64,000 nucleotides of DNA from Acidimicrobiales bacterium. GTDB taxonomy: Bacteria; Actinomycetota; Acidimicrobiia; Acidimicrobiales; SHLQ01. Below are positions 16,006 to 24,452 of the stretch, piece by piece. The translations under genes and the position numbers were made by a program. The notes beneath the pieces were generated by a model that worked only from the letters and a program-made list of their open reading frames with translations, ran no database searches and was not told the origin of the DNA. Each line of letters begins with the position of its first letter. Position 1 is the stretch's first letter. The stretch spans positions 1-64,000 of the forward strand of contig JAHDDK010000015.1 of NCBI GenBank assembly GCA_020629375.1, given 5' to 3'.

Positions 16006-17391
16006 TCAGCCCAGCGGCTCGACCCACAGAATCTCGCCGGTGGCCACGTCCATGGCGATGACTGCGAGGTTGGTTGCCACATAGGCGACGTCGCCGTCGA
16101 CGGCGACACGGATCGCGTTGGTGAGCCCGACCTCTGCCTGCCACCTCGTGTTGCCCGTTGACGGGTCGAGGCGGGCGACGACGCCGTCGGTTGCCGCGAG
16201 TTCGAAAATCGCACCATCGATGGCGACGATGTTCGTGTTGTCGGTCGCCCAGATGTCGGCTTGGCGGTCGACATCGAGGGCGACGAGACCGGGAGATCCG
16301 TCGACCACGAGTACCCCGTCTATTGCCGTGAGCGGCGTTCCGGTCCGCCACGGGTACCGGGCAGTTTCGACACCCGTACTGTCGAGCACGATGACGTCCG
16401 ACTGGACGCCCGCAGCGATCGTGCGGTCGCCGAGGGCCACGACCGCGTCGATCCCGATGACTCGGTCGTCGATGCCATCGTCGAGGACACGTCTCGAGCG
16501 TTCGGTTCCTGAGGTCGCGTCGACGGTGAAGAGCAGGTGGCCACCGTCGACCATCGGGTCATGGGTGACGAAGGTCAAGAGGTCGCCGTGTCGGACCGGT
16601 TCGGCGCACGGGCCCTCTACGGTCCACGCCCGTTGGCCGGTTTCCGGGGTGAGGGCGACGACCGAACCGGTCTCTTCTTCGACTTCGCCGACGACTTCAG
16701 GCACACAGAGATACACATGGTCGTGATCGACGCCGACGACGAATCCCTCCGTCTCCCACCACTCGGTTGCGACTGATGGGTCGGTGGCGACGACCTTCCG
16801 ATCGAACTGCACGACCCCGACCTCCGCGGTCAGCCGAATTCGGCTCGGGGTCCCGTGTGTCGGATCCAGGTTTGGCACGCGCCCCGTTCCGTCGGGCGAC
16901 AGATGGACGAGTGCAGACCCACCGTTGGGTGCCGACACGATCGCTGCGACGCCTTCGTCGTTGGCGTCGAGTGCATCGATCACAAACTGCCCGGCACGAG
17001 CGATCGTCGGCAGACACTCGGGCTCTCCACAGCCGGTGAGGTCGCGGTCGCCGAGCGGTTGTAGAAGCTCGATCGTCACCGACTCGGACGCACCATCGGC
17101 GGTGCAGGCCTGGGGGGCGATCGCCTCCCAGAGTCTCGCCTCGATGTCGACCCGATCGTCCGACTCGCTCCAAGTCCACTCCTCGAATCGTGCGCAGCCG
17201 GACGCGACGCCGCCGAAGTTGGTCGAGACGGTGAGCGTGGTGCCATCGATGCTGAGCGCGTCGAGTTGCCATCCGTTGTTGCTCACCCAGCCGGGGCCGA
17301 CCCCGCGTGGATACCCAAACCAGATCACCGCACCGAGCACGACGACAACGGCCATTCCTGCCGCCGCCACCGTCGTACGCCGCCTGCTCAC
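16006..17391 (-). CDS. Membrane-anchored PQQ-like beta-propeller protein
   Basis: A 461-residue protein starting with an arginine-rich N-terminus and one hydrophobic helix (about residues 9-26, AAAGMAVVVVLGAVIWFGY). The helix is a signal anchor that exports the rest. The C-terminal half has repeated PQQ-type blades such as VVALTPETGQRAWTVEGP, TIAAGVQSDVIVLDSTG, GVVARLDPSTGNTRWQAE and AVIAMDVATGEILWVEPLG. No PQQ-binding enzyme residues are evident, so this is probably a scaffold of BamB type rather than a dehydrogenase. The start is GTG 17391. Its ligand is unknown. Confidence 0.75.
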   Translation of the reverse strand: MSRRRTTVAAAGMAVVVVLGAVIWFGYPRGVGPGWVSNNGWQLDALSIDGTTLTVSTNFGGVASGCARFEEWTWSESDDRVDIEARLWEAIAPQACTADGASESVTIELLQPLGDRDLTGCGEPECLPTIARAGQFVIDALDANDEGVAAIVSAPNGGSALVHLSPDGTGRVPNLDPTHGTPSRIRLTAEVGVVQFDRKVVATDPSVATEWWETEGFVVGVDHDHVYLCVPEVVGEVEEETGSVVALTPETGQRAWTVEGPCAEPVRHGDLLTFVTHDPMVDGGHLLFTVDATSGTERSRRVLDDGIDDRVIGIDAVVALGDRTIAAGVQSDVIVLDSTGVETARYPWRTGTPLTAIDGVLVVDGSPGLVALDVDRQADIWATDNTNIVAIDGAIFELAATDGVVARLDPSTGNTRWQAEVGLTNAIRVAVDGDVAYVATNLAVIAMDVATGEILWVEPLG

Positions 17392-17436
17392 GTCATCAAC
17401 GATGACACATCGAGTGCGAAGCCGACCGGCGGTAGC

Positions 17437-18567
17437 TCAGCTCCGGCTTCGGGCCGCGATTGCACGCCAGCCCTGGTCGGGGCCGTCGTGATCGATGTAG
17501 CAACCCTGGAGGTGCCGGTGACCTTCGGTGAGCGAATAGGCGGTGCGGCCATGGAGGAGGCGTCGGTTGTCCATCATCATGACGTGACCCGGTTCGAGCA
17601 AGAACTGCGCCCGCCGTTCGGGCTGATCGAGCAGCGTCCGGAGCGTGCGGCGCGCTCGGTAGAACACGTCGAGGGTGTCCGGGTCGACCGGGTCGACGAA
17701 ATCGAGGCGATCGGAGTTTCGGATGCCGACGAAGCCTCCGGCAGCGTCGGTCTCGAAGATCGACGCCCTTGCCTGCATGCGCTCGGTGCCGAACTCGTAC
17801 CGGAACGTGACTGGAGTGCATGCGAGCACATCGCGGCCCTCGGGGTCGAGCTCGCCCATCTCCTCGAAGGCGGCGAGGCCATCGACAAGGGTCGACTCAC
17901 CGCCGGACGAGTCGTTGACGAGGCAATGCAAGAACTGGATGCCCGGTACCGGTGCCCGATACGGGTTGTCGGTGTGTGCCTTCAGCTCGATCGGGGTGTA
18001 CGCCAGATCGATCGGATCGGGCTTGCTGAAAACATCGAACAGTCGGCCGAAATTCGTGTCTCGGATCTCGCCGAACTGCGAGGCGATTCCATCGAGCGAC
18101 CCGGCTTCGGTCGCGGTGTCGGTGAGGATCGCGAAGCCGTGGATCCAGAAGGCCTCGAGGATGGCTCGCATCACGTCGTCGTCATCGGCTGCCGGCAAGG
18201 AGAAGTGAGGGAAGGGATCGAGCTGGCCAACCCACGATTTGCGTCCGGGTGGGCTGTTGGGGTCGTTCGCCCACCCGAGTTCGCGCGCCAACATCGCGTG
18301 ATCAACCGATTGGGTATGGCCATCGCTCCACACGACGATCGTCGCGCCGGCTGCGGGTCGGACGTCGGTGGCATGCAGGTCCGGTGGTAGGTCCGCCGGC
18401 GCGAACAGGCGCTGCTTGTTTCCCTGGTCGATCGCGTCGGGCTCTTCGGAGCGTTCACGCAACCAGTGCGGGTGTAGCACCTGCGACCGGCCGTCGGAAT
18501 CGGCACGAAGCCGAGGAGAGCCGGCGACGGGTTGAAGGGTCAGGCCATCGGCGGCGAGATCGGTCAT
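17437..18567 (-). CDS. TauD/TfdA-type dioxygenase, gamma-butyrobetaine hydroxylase-like
   Basis: A 376-residue Fe(II)/2-oxoglutarate oxygenase. The N-terminal 90 residues resemble the DUF971 zinc domain found in gamma-butyrobetaine and trimethyllysine dioxygenases (LHPHWLRE and VVWSDGHTQSVD), though the metal cysteines are not evident. The catalytic domain carries HTDNPYRAPVPGIQFLHC (HxD motif, about residue 196) and the distal His in MMMDNRRLLHGRTAYS. The C-terminus has the family ending HLQGCYIDHDG. It may make carnitine from gamma-butyrobetaine or act on a related trimethylamine compound such as a phosphonate. A GGGGG stretch precedes the ATG at 18567. Confidence 0.8.
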   Translation of the reverse strand: MTDLAADGLTLQPVAGSPRLRADSDGRSQVLHPHWLRERSEEPDAIDQGNKQRLFAPADLPPDLHATDVRPAAGATIVVWSDGHTQSVDHAMLARELGWANDPNSPPGRKSWVGQLDPFPHFSLPAADDDDVMRAILEAFWIHGFAILTDTATEAGSLDGIASQFGEIRDTNFGRLFDVFSKPDPIDLAYTPIELKAHTDNPYRAPVPGIQFLHCLVNDSSGGESTLVDGLAAFEEMGELDPEGRDVLACTPVTFRYEFGTERMQARASIFETDAAGGFVGIRNSDRLDFVDPVDPDTLDVFYRARRTLRTLLDQPERRAQFLLEPGHVMMMDNRRLLHGRTAYSLTEGHRHLQGCYIDHDGPDQGWRAIAARSRS

Positions 18568-18639
18568 GAGAGAAACCCCCAGAAGCGACTGAACAATCGT
18601 TCAACCCGAAATTCTGCCAGACGAATTCGATCGGCGCAC

Positions 18640-18645
18640 TAGCGT
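18640..18645 (+). promoter_or_regulatory. Leaderless -10 element of the HpcH/HpaI aldolase gene
   Basis: TAGCGT lies 6 nt before the ATG at 18652, with no ribosome binding site. The gene pair 18652-20063 probably starts here. Confidence 0.55.
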
Positions 18646-18651
18646 GCAGCC

Positions 18652-19434
18652 ATGCGCCCCAATCCTCTTCGCGACCGCCTGCTGAACAACGAACGCTCGG
18701 TCGGCTGCTGGTTGTCTTCGCCGTCGAGCATCAACGCCGAGGTCGCCGCCCGCGTGGGCTTCGACTACACGTGCATCGACATGCAACACGGCCTCGTCGA
18801 CTACTCGTCGATCGTGCCAATGCTCCAAGCCATCAACCTCAGTACGACAACTGCGACCGTCCGCGTTCCATGGAACGAACCGGGCATCATCGGCAAGGTG
18901 CTCGACGCCGGTGCCATGGCGGTCATCGTTCCGATGGTCAACACCCAAGCCGAGGCCGAGCAGGTCATCGAGCGTGGCTACTACCACCCCAAGGGCGGGC
19001 GGAGTTCTGGACCGATCCGAGTGCAGCCGCTCGAGGACCCCGACTATCCCGAGATCGCCAACGACCATGTCTTGATGATCCCGATGATCGAAACGATCGA
19101 GGCGGTCGAGAACATCGACGAGATCCTCTCGGTCGACGGTGTCGACGCCATCTACGTGGGTCCGATGGACCTCTCGGTGTCGATGGGCCTCGGCCGTGCG
19201 AAGGAAGACCCGCCCTTCGTCGAGGCGCTCGACCACATCGCTGCCCGATGCGCGGCGCATGGCGTCTACCCCGGCATCCACGGAAACCCCGACATCATTC
19301 ACGACCGCTTCGGTCGGGGTTTCAAGATGGTCACGGTTCAGAGCGATCTCGCCGCAATGCGCCTCAACCTGGTTGAGTCACTCGCCATTGGCCGGGGCGA
19401 AGGCGTCGACGATGCCGGAGGCGGCGGATACTGA
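18652..19434 (+). CDS. HpcH/HpaI-family aldolase
   Basis: A 260-residue class II pyruvate aldolase of the 2-keto-3-deoxy type, a TIM barrel that cleaves or forms a carbon-carbon bond with pyruvate. Motifs are GFDYTCIDMQHGLVDY (about residues 36-51, with the catalytic His), VRVPWNEPGIIGKVLDAGAMAVIVPMV (partly quoted, about 75-102), MIPMIETIEAVENIDEI (with the metal Glu) and YVGPMDLSVSMG (with the metal Asp). The substrate is not clear from sequence. The start is ATG 18652. The stop overlaps the next gene's ATG by one base, so the methyltransferase is coupled. Confidence 0.85.
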   Translation: MRPNPLRDRLLNNERSVGCWLSSPSSINAEVAARVGFDYTCIDMQHGLVDYSSIVPMLQAINLSTTTATVRVPWNEPGIIGKVLDAGAMAVIVPMVNTQAEAEQVIERGYYHPKGGRSSGPIRVQPLEDPDYPEIANDHVLMIPMIETIEAVENIDEILSVDGVDAIYVGPMDLSVSMGLGRAKEDPPFVEALDHIAARCAAHGVYPGIHGNPDIIHDRFGRGFKMVTVQSDLAAMRLNLVESLAIGRGEGVDDAGGGGY

Positions 19435-20063
19435 TGGCTCGAGAGAATCTCTCCGGCCAGCACGCCAGCGATACAGTCACGGTCCGGCGGCTCTACGACG
19501 AGTGGGCCCCCACGTACGACGCCGAAATCGCCACCTACGGCTACGAGGCACCTGGCGTTGCCGCCGCACGGTTGGCGTCGCTCGTCGACGTGACAACCGC
19601 AGCGATCCTCGACGCAGGATGCGGCACGGGTCTGGTCGGGGCCGCACTGAGCGACCTCGGTGCGAACGACGTGACGGGGGTCGACGTGTCGCCGGAATCC
19701 CTGGCGTCGGCGTTGGCCACGGGGGCCTACCGGACCGTCGCCGAAGTCGACTTCAACAATCCGCCCGTCGATCTCGACGATGACCGCGTCGATGCGGTCA
19801 TCTGTGTCGGCGTGATGACCTACTTGCCCGACGTCGCCGCGGTCGGCCGAGAGTTCTCGCGGATCACCAAACCGGGCGGCGTCATCGTCATGACCCAGCG
19901 CAGCGACCTCTTCGTCGCGCGCAAAACCTCAGCTGCCGTCGAGGCTCTTGTCGCCGACGAGACATGGGAGATCGTCGAGGTCACTGACGGGCTGCCGTAC
20001 CTACCCAAGCACGTTGAATATCAGGGAATCGACGTCCACTACCTCATCCTTCGAGTGCGCTGA
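19434..20063 (+). CDS. Class I SAM-dependent methyltransferase
   Basis: A 209-residue cytoplasmic methyltransferase. The SAM motif I is ILDAGCGTGLVGAAL (about residues 58-72), followed by VTGVDVSPESL (motif II) and VDAVICVGVMTYLPDV. RLYDEWAPTYDAEIATYGYEAPGV near the N-terminus (partly quoted) resembles Williams-Beuren-type methyltransferases. Substrate unknown. Its ATG overlaps the stop of the aldolase gene, suggesting a shared pathway, but none is obvious. Confidence 0.8.
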   Translation: MARENLSGQHASDTVTVRRLYDEWAPTYDAEIATYGYEAPGVAAARLASLVDVTTAAILDAGCGTGLVGAALSDLGANDVTGVDVSPESLASALATGAYRTVAEVDFNNPPVDLDDDRVDAVICVGVMTYLPDVAAVGREFSRITKPGGVIVMTQRSDLFVARKTSAAVEALVADETWEIVEVTDGLPYLPKHVEYQGIDVHYLILRVR

Positions 20064-20083
20064 CCGGGGACCACTGCCACCGG

Positions 20084-20089
20084 TAGCCT
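20084..20089 (+). promoter_or_regulatory. Leaderless -10 element of the CopC-like gene
   Basis: TAGCCT lies 8 nt before GTG 20098 and is part of the case for that start over ATG 20122. Confidence 0.4.
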
Positions 20090-20097
20090 TCGGCTTC

Positions 20098-20604
20098 GTG
20101 CACCGAGGTTTGTCCGTCCGAATGCGGCTCGTCGCCGCAGCGCTCATCGTCGTGTCCGGCGTAACGCTGTGGGGATCCGCAGCTATGGCGCACTCCGAGG
20201 TCCGCCAACGTGCCCCCGAAGCCGGCCAGGTCGTCGGTGGCACGGTCACTCACGTCGATATTTCGTTCTGGGTGCCCGTCGCCGAAGGCACAACGAGCCT
20301 CACCGGTCCCGACGGCGACCCGATCCCGGTAGGGGAGACGACCCTGTCACCGAACGGTCTCGTCACGTCGGTCGAGTTCGATGCCCTCGTCGAACCCGGC
20401 AGCTATGTGGTCGAACACACCGAGTTGGCCAACGATGGCGACATCCAGACGCAACAGTTCGGTTTCGTGTACCAGCCGGATGCCGAGGGGCGCGTCGCGT
20501 CGCTGATCGAACGATCGACCGGACCCAACTGGCCGCTGCTGCTCGGCATTGTCCTCATCGTCGGCGGTCTCGCCGGCTTCTTTGCGCCGTGGCGCCGAAA
20601 CTGA
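20098..20604 (+). CDS. CopC-domain copper-binding membrane protein
   Basis: About 168 residues. A signal peptide (LVAAALIVVSGVTLWGSAAMA) is followed by mature AHSEVRQRAPEAGQVV, the usual CopC start whose histidine binds Cu(II). A single beta-sandwich domain follows, then a C-terminal helix (NWPLLLGIVLIVGGLAGFFA) with an RR anchor. It likely binds copper outside the cell. The typical partner CopD is not adjacent. The start is GTG 20098 (-10 hexamer 8 nt upstream) or ATG 20122; the longer open frame is spurious. Confidence 0.75.
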   Translation: MHRGLSVRMRLVAAALIVVSGVTLWGSAAMAHSEVRQRAPEAGQVVGGTVTHVDISFWVPVAEGTTSLTGPDGDPIPVGETTLSPNGLVTSVEFDALVEPGSYVVEHTELANDGDIQTQQFGFVYQPDAEGRVASLIERSTGPNWPLLLGIVLIVGGLAGFFAPWRRN

Positions 20605-20696
20605 GCCAGTAGACCGCTCCGTTCCACGATCGAGCCAGAAGTCCCGAGTCATCGTCGACGCTCACGTTGGGGGTGTGGCGCGCCGATGTGATTTGC

Positions 20697-21209
20697 ATGT
20701 ATCGAATGCGCGCGCTCCTCATCGGTTTGAGCTGTCTTGTCGCCGCCTGTGGCGGAGGCGAATCGACTCCCGACGCCCTGCCCTTCGACGACTCGACCTC
20801 CGCCGAGACGACGTCGGCGGCCCTGTCTGGCTCCGAAACCGCCACAGCCCCAAGCGACGACGCGTCCACCATCGATGATGCCGTGACGGTCGATCCGACG
20901 AGTATCGATCCATCCGAGATCGATCCCGCGAACCCTCCTGATGGCGTCCCGCCGATGGAACTGATCAACGCGACCTTCGAAAAGTTCTCGACCTGTCTGC
21001 GCGACAACGGTGTGGCCGTCGGCACCGACCTCACCATCGACGACCTGATTGCCCGGGCCGCCTCGATGCCGATACCGGAGAGTCGCGCCCAGGTGTTCGG
21101 CTTCTTGCTCGAGACCGAGGTCGACGACGATTTTCAGGCCGCCGTCAGCGCCTGCTCATCGATCATCGACGAGCAACCAACGCTTGCCGTCTTCATGCCT
21201 CCAGAGTGA
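20697..21209 (+). CDS. Secreted lipoprotein with a C-terminal CxxxxGV-type domain
   Basis: About 170 residues. MRALLIGLSCLVAACGGG is a lipoprotein signal with lipobox VAAC. An acidic, Ser/Thr-rich low-complexity linker (about residues 22-80) follows. The C-terminal domain contains FEKFSTCLRDNGVAVG and a second Cys in SACSSIIDEQP, which together resemble small actinobacterial lipoproteins of unknown function with a CMRxxGV motif. The two cysteines may form a disulfide. The start is ATG 20697 or 20706; no good ribosome binding site is seen. Confidence 0.65.
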   Translation: MYRMRALLIGLSCLVAACGGGESTPDALPFDDSTSAETTSAALSGSETATAPSDDASTIDDAVTVDPTSIDPSEIDPANPPDGVPPMELINATFEKFSTCLRDNGVAVGTDLTIDDLIARAASMPIPESRAQVFGFLLETEVDDDFQAAVSACSSIIDEQPTLAVFMPPE

Positions 21210-21213
21210 GCGA

Positions 21214-21229
21214 GGCGTCCGCGGACGCC
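21214..21229. repeat. Perfect 16-bp palindrome after the lipoprotein gene
   Basis: GGCGTCCGCGGACGCC reads the same on both strands and begins 5 bp after the lipoprotein stop. It could be a protein-binding site or a short terminator-like element, but there is no loop and no T-tract. Confidence 0.5.
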
Positions 21230-21321
21230 CCGTGATCGAGGCCGAGGAGGGGTCCGGCCCCGACCACGAGGCGCCGACGAGCCCAGCATGACAGGCACCG
21301 GATCGTGACGCGGGCATCCTG

Positions 21322-22146
21322 GTGAAGATGTCCTCGACCAAACCGACGATCGCCCCCGAGCCGCCCGTGGCGATGACGATCGCCGGAACAGATTCGGGTG
21401 GCGCAGCAGGCTTGGCCGCAGACCTGCACTCGTTCGCCCGGATGAAAACCCATGGCGTGTTCGCCGTCACCGTGGTGACCGCCCAGAACACGACCGGCAT
21501 CCGGGCCGCCCAGCCGATTCCGGCCGACCACGTCGCCGCCCAGATCGACGCGCTCGTCGACGAGTTCGACGTCGCTGCGGTGAAGACGGGGATGCTCGGA
21601 CGGCTCGAGATCGTCGACCTCGTGAGCGATCGGTTCGGCTCCCACGATCGCCTCGTCGTCGATCCGGTTCTCGTCGATCGGCGACGTCAGCCGCTGTTCG
21701 GTGACGAACTCGTCGACCGAGTCCGAACGACCCTGCTCCCCTCCGCGGTGGCGTGCACCCCGAACGTCGGCGAGGCGGAGTTGCTCGCCAGGCGCCCCAT
21801 TTCGACCACCGACGACCTGCTCGCCGCATGCGCCGGCATCGCCAGGTGCGGGTCGCGAGCCACGGTCATCACCGGGTTCGAGCACGATGAGGCCACGATC
21901 TCCGATGCCTACGCCGTCGATGGGGCGTCAGCACAGATCGTCAGCCGCCCTCGGATCGACACGGCCAACGTGCACGGCACCGGGTGCACCTTTGCCGCCA
22001 CCTTGACGGCGTTGCTCGCCCACGGGGCCGATCTCACCGAGGCGATCGTGCGCAGCGGCGACCTCGTGCACGCCGACATTGCGCGCGCCGCCGATTGGCG
22101 GCTTGGACCCGGCTCCGGCCCGATCGACCATCTGTCCCCTCGTTAA
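21322..22146 (+). CDS. thiD: Hydroxymethylpyrimidine/phosphomethylpyrimidine kinase ThiD
   Basis: A 274-residue ribokinase-fold enzyme that phosphorylates the HMP moiety of thiamine. The motifs are VAMTIAGTDSGGAAGLAADL (about residues 16-35), VVTAQNTTGI (about 51-60), KTGMLG, VVDPVLVDR and the anion-hole HGTGCTFAATLTALLAHG (about 222-239) with the catalytic Cys/Gly region. Length is typical. The start is GTG 21322 or ATG 21328. No other thiamine gene is nearby. Confidence 0.88.
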   Translation: MKMSSTKPTIAPEPPVAMTIAGTDSGGAAGLAADLHSFARMKTHGVFAVTVVTAQNTTGIRAAQPIPADHVAAQIDALVDEFDVAAVKTGMLGRLEIVDLVSDRFGSHDRLVVDPVLVDRRRQPLFGDELVDRVRTTLLPSAVACTPNVGEAELLARRPISTTDDLLAACAGIARCGSRATVITGFEHDEATISDAYAVDGASAQIVSRPRIDTANVHGTGCTFAATLTALLAHGADLTEAIVRSGDLVHADIARAADWRLGPGSGPIDHLSPR

Positions 22147-22188
22147 CCCTCGCCGCCTTCGAGCCCCGCTCGGCGAGGGACGTGTACT

Positions 22189-22680
22189 TCAGGTGAGGGC
22201 GACGATGGCCCAAATCGACCAGAGGCCGACCATGACGAACCCCATGGCGAACTGGATCAACGCACTGATCCCGAAACCCTTGGCGGTTGCGACCGTGGAC
22301 TCGCGTGCGGCGGTCCAGTCACCCTTGTCGAGATACTCGGCGATCAGGACCCCCACGAGGGCGCCGATCGGAAGTCCAAAGTACGGAATCGCGAAGAAGC
22401 CGATGATGGCGCCGACGAACATGAGCACCTGCGAGCTGAAGGCAACTCCGGAGTCGGCAGCCGCGTTGCGGGGCACGACGATCCCGACGACGACACTCGC
22501 CGCCGTGATGAGCGTCAGAATCACCATGATCGTGATCCCGAACGACGTCCACCCGACCACGAAGCCGTGCACAAGAGCGGTGACCCACAACAAGCCCAGA
22601 CCAGGAACGATCGGCACGAACACCCCGACCAGGCCAATCACCATGATCAGCGCAGCGACGATGGTGACGGCGATCTCCAC
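22189..22680 (-). CDS. DUF456 membrane protein
   Basis: A 163-residue integral membrane protein with about four to five hydrophobic helices. The VFVPIVPGLGLLWVTALVHGF segment (partly quoted, about residues 20-40) and the GLPIGALVGVLIAEYLDKGDW loop (about 104-124) match the DUF456 family, whose function is not established. The start is GTG 22680, with a -10 hexamer 6 nt upstream. It is probably an independent leaderless transcript. Confidence 0.8.
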   Translation of the reverse strand: MEIAVTIVAALIMVIGLVGVFVPIVPGLGLLWVTALVHGFVVGWTSFGITIMVILTLITAASVVVGIVVPRNAAADSGVAFSSQVLMFVGAIIGFFAIPYFGLPIGALVGVLIAEYLDKGDWTAARESTVATAKGFGISALIQFAMGFVMVGLWSIWAIVALT

Positions 22681-22686
22681 GAGGCT

Positions 22687-22692
22687 ACGCTA
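22687..22692 (-). promoter_or_regulatory. Leaderless -10 element of the DUF456 gene
   Basis: On the minus strand TAGCGT lies 6 nt before GTG 22680, with no ribosome binding site. Confidence 0.5.
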
Positions 22693-22714
22693 GCGGGGCA
22701 TCGTCAGCGGCTCG

Positions 22715-23176
22715 TCAGCGAGAGTTCGACGAGGCGAGATGGTCGGGCAGGGTGCGAGTCGCCCGGCCGATGGCGGATGACAAGACCGGATCGAGAGCTC
22801 CTGTCCACAGCTGCCCGTCATATCGAAGTACGAGTTCGATGGTCGTCGTCGAGGCGTCGACTGGGTCGATCGTGCTCTGCATCGTCCAATCGGCGTGCTG
22901 TCGGCCGTCGACCTCGTGTCGAGCGAAGACGATCGTCGTCTGATCGTCTTGGGTCGTGACAGTGCGGGCAAACCGCAGCTGTTTCGAGCGCGCGAACGGG
23001 CCGACACGCGCCCGAAGCGTCGTCCACCAGGCCGGGCCGGGGTCGCCGTCGACGCCGGGTGCCGGGGTCGCCTCGGCGACGAGGTCGTTCCAGTCCGGGT
23101 AGGTGGCGAGATCCGAGAGCGCCTCGACGACCGAGGCCGCCGACGCGTCGACTCGGAGGGTGTTGCGGTACTCCAC
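22715..23176 (-). CDS. SRPBCC-family (START-like) protein
   Basis: A 153-residue protein with the SRPBCC/polyketide-cyclase-like layout. Visible are the N-terminal YRNTLRVDASAASVVEALSDLATYPDWNDLV (partly quoted, about 3-33), a central beta-sheet region and a C-terminal helix (LDPVLSSAIGRATRTLPDHLA). These proteins bind hydrophobic ligands; the ligand here is unknown. The start is GTG 23176. It diverges from the isochorismate synthase gene across 33 bp. Confidence 0.7.
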   Translation of the reverse strand: MEYRNTLRVDASAASVVEALSDLATYPDWNDLVAEATPAPGVDGDPGPAWWTTLRARVGPFARSKQLRFARTVTTQDDQTTIVFARHEVDGRQHADWTMQSTIDPVDASTTTIELVLRYDGQLWTGALDPVLSSAIGRATRTLPDHLASSNSR

Positions 23177-23196
23177 GACTCAAGTGTGCCGCCCCG

Positions 23197-23202
23197 TACG
23201 CT
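23197..23202 (+). promoter_or_regulatory. Leaderless -10 element of the isochorismate synthase gene
   Basis: TACGCT lies 7 nt before GTG 23210 and fixes that start, since the open frame runs much further upstream. Confidence 0.5.
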
Positions 23203-23209
23203 GGGCTGG

Positions 23210-24394
23210 GTGACCCTCCGCCCCCTCCCGGACAGCATCGCCCACACGTCGCTTCCGGGACTCGTCACCGTTGCCACGCCGTTCTGGCGCAACCCCAACC
23301 GCACGCTGGTCGGTGTCGGCGCCATCGAACGGGTGGTCATTCCGAGAAACGATCCGGCCGCTGTGGCCGACCTGGCCTCGCGCCTTCACGACGCCGGACG
23401 ACACGTCGCCTTCTGCGCGGCCGAGTTCGCCACGACGTCCACGATGACCGTGCTTGTCCCGACGGCGGTGGTTGGCCGCTTCGGCGATGCCCCTCCTTGG
23501 TGGGCGGGCCCCGACGATGTCGACATCGCTGACCTCATACAGACGAGCGCCGAGTCGCCGCCGCTTCCGAGGTCGATCGACCTCACTTTCGACCATCCGG
23601 CCCAGCACTGGATGAAGAACGTCGTCGCTCCCGGCCGAGAGCACGTCCGCCGTGGCGACCTCGACAAAGTGGTGCTGGCTCGCCGGATCCGACTCACGGC
23701 CGATACGGACTGGCCCATCAGGCCGATCATCGAGTCGTTGTCGGCTCGTTTCTCCAACGCCAACGTGTTCCACATCGACGGGTTCGTCGGCGCGTCGCCC
23801 GAGTTGCTCGTGGGACGTCAAGACCGACAGGTCTTTGCGCATCCGCTCGCCGGCACGGCGCCAAGAGATCCCGATCCGCAGATCGACGCGAGCCACGTGG
23901 CCGCGCTCCGGGCATCGGCCAAGGACCGCCACGAACATCGCATCACCATCGATTGGTTACTCACGGAGCTGCTGCCGTTCTGCTCCTATGTCGACGCCGA
24001 ACCGGAGCCCACCACGGTCACGATGCAGAACGTGCATCACCTCGGCACCCGCGTCGAAGGCATGCTGAGCGAACCTCCGACGCCGATTCTCGACCTGGTG
24101 GATGCGGTTCACCCAACACCGGCGGTGGCCGGCGATCCGACTCGCGTCGCTGCCGATCTGCTTCGAGAGCTCGAGGGGGTCGGTCGCGGACGTTATGCCG
24201 GGCCGGCGGGATGGTTCGATGTGGACGGCAACGGTGAGTTCGCGGTGTCGGTGCGCACGGCGTCGATCGACGGCGCTCGCGCCGAGGTGTGGGCTGGTGT
24301 CGGAGTGGTCGGGCAGAGCGAGCTCGAGGCCGAACTCGCAGAGACCCAGGCGAAGTTCGGGGCGATGCTCGGCACGCTCCTCACCCTGCGCTGA
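23210..24394 (+). CDS. menF: Isochorismate synthase (MenF/EntC family)
   Basis: A 394-residue chorismate-binding enzyme that converts chorismate to isochorismate for menaquinone or a siderophore. The C-terminal catalytic region has KVVLARRIRLTA (about residues 152-163), VFHIDGFVGASPELLVGR, AHPLAGTAPRD (about 219-229), KDRHEHRITIDWL, VHPTPAVAGDPT (about 300-311) and the closing YAGPAGWFDVDGNGEFAVSVRTA (partly quoted). The N-terminal 120 residues are poorly conserved, as usual. The start is GTG 23210. No menD or ent genes are next to it, so the pathway remains open; menaquinone is more likely in an actinobacterium. Confidence 0.87.
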   Translation: MTLRPLPDSIAHTSLPGLVTVATPFWRNPNRTLVGVGAIERVVIPRNDPAAVADLASRLHDAGRHVAFCAAEFATTSTMTVLVPTAVVGRFGDAPPWWAGPDDVDIADLIQTSAESPPLPRSIDLTFDHPAQHWMKNVVAPGREHVRRGDLDKVVLARRIRLTADTDWPIRPIIESLSARFSNANVFHIDGFVGASPELLVGRQDRQVFAHPLAGTAPRDPDPQIDASHVAALRASAKDRHEHRITIDWLLTELLPFCSYVDAEPEPTTVTMQNVHHLGTRVEGMLSEPPTPILDLVDAVHPTPAVAGDPTRVAADLLRELEGVGRGRYAGPAGWFDVDGNGEFAVSVRTASIDGARAEVWAGVGVVGQSELEAELAETQAKFGAMLGTLLTLR

Positions 24395-24452
24395 CGTCGA
24401 TCCGGCTCGCACTTTCACGACGCCTACCGACCGGCACCCGCGAGGGCCGCCC

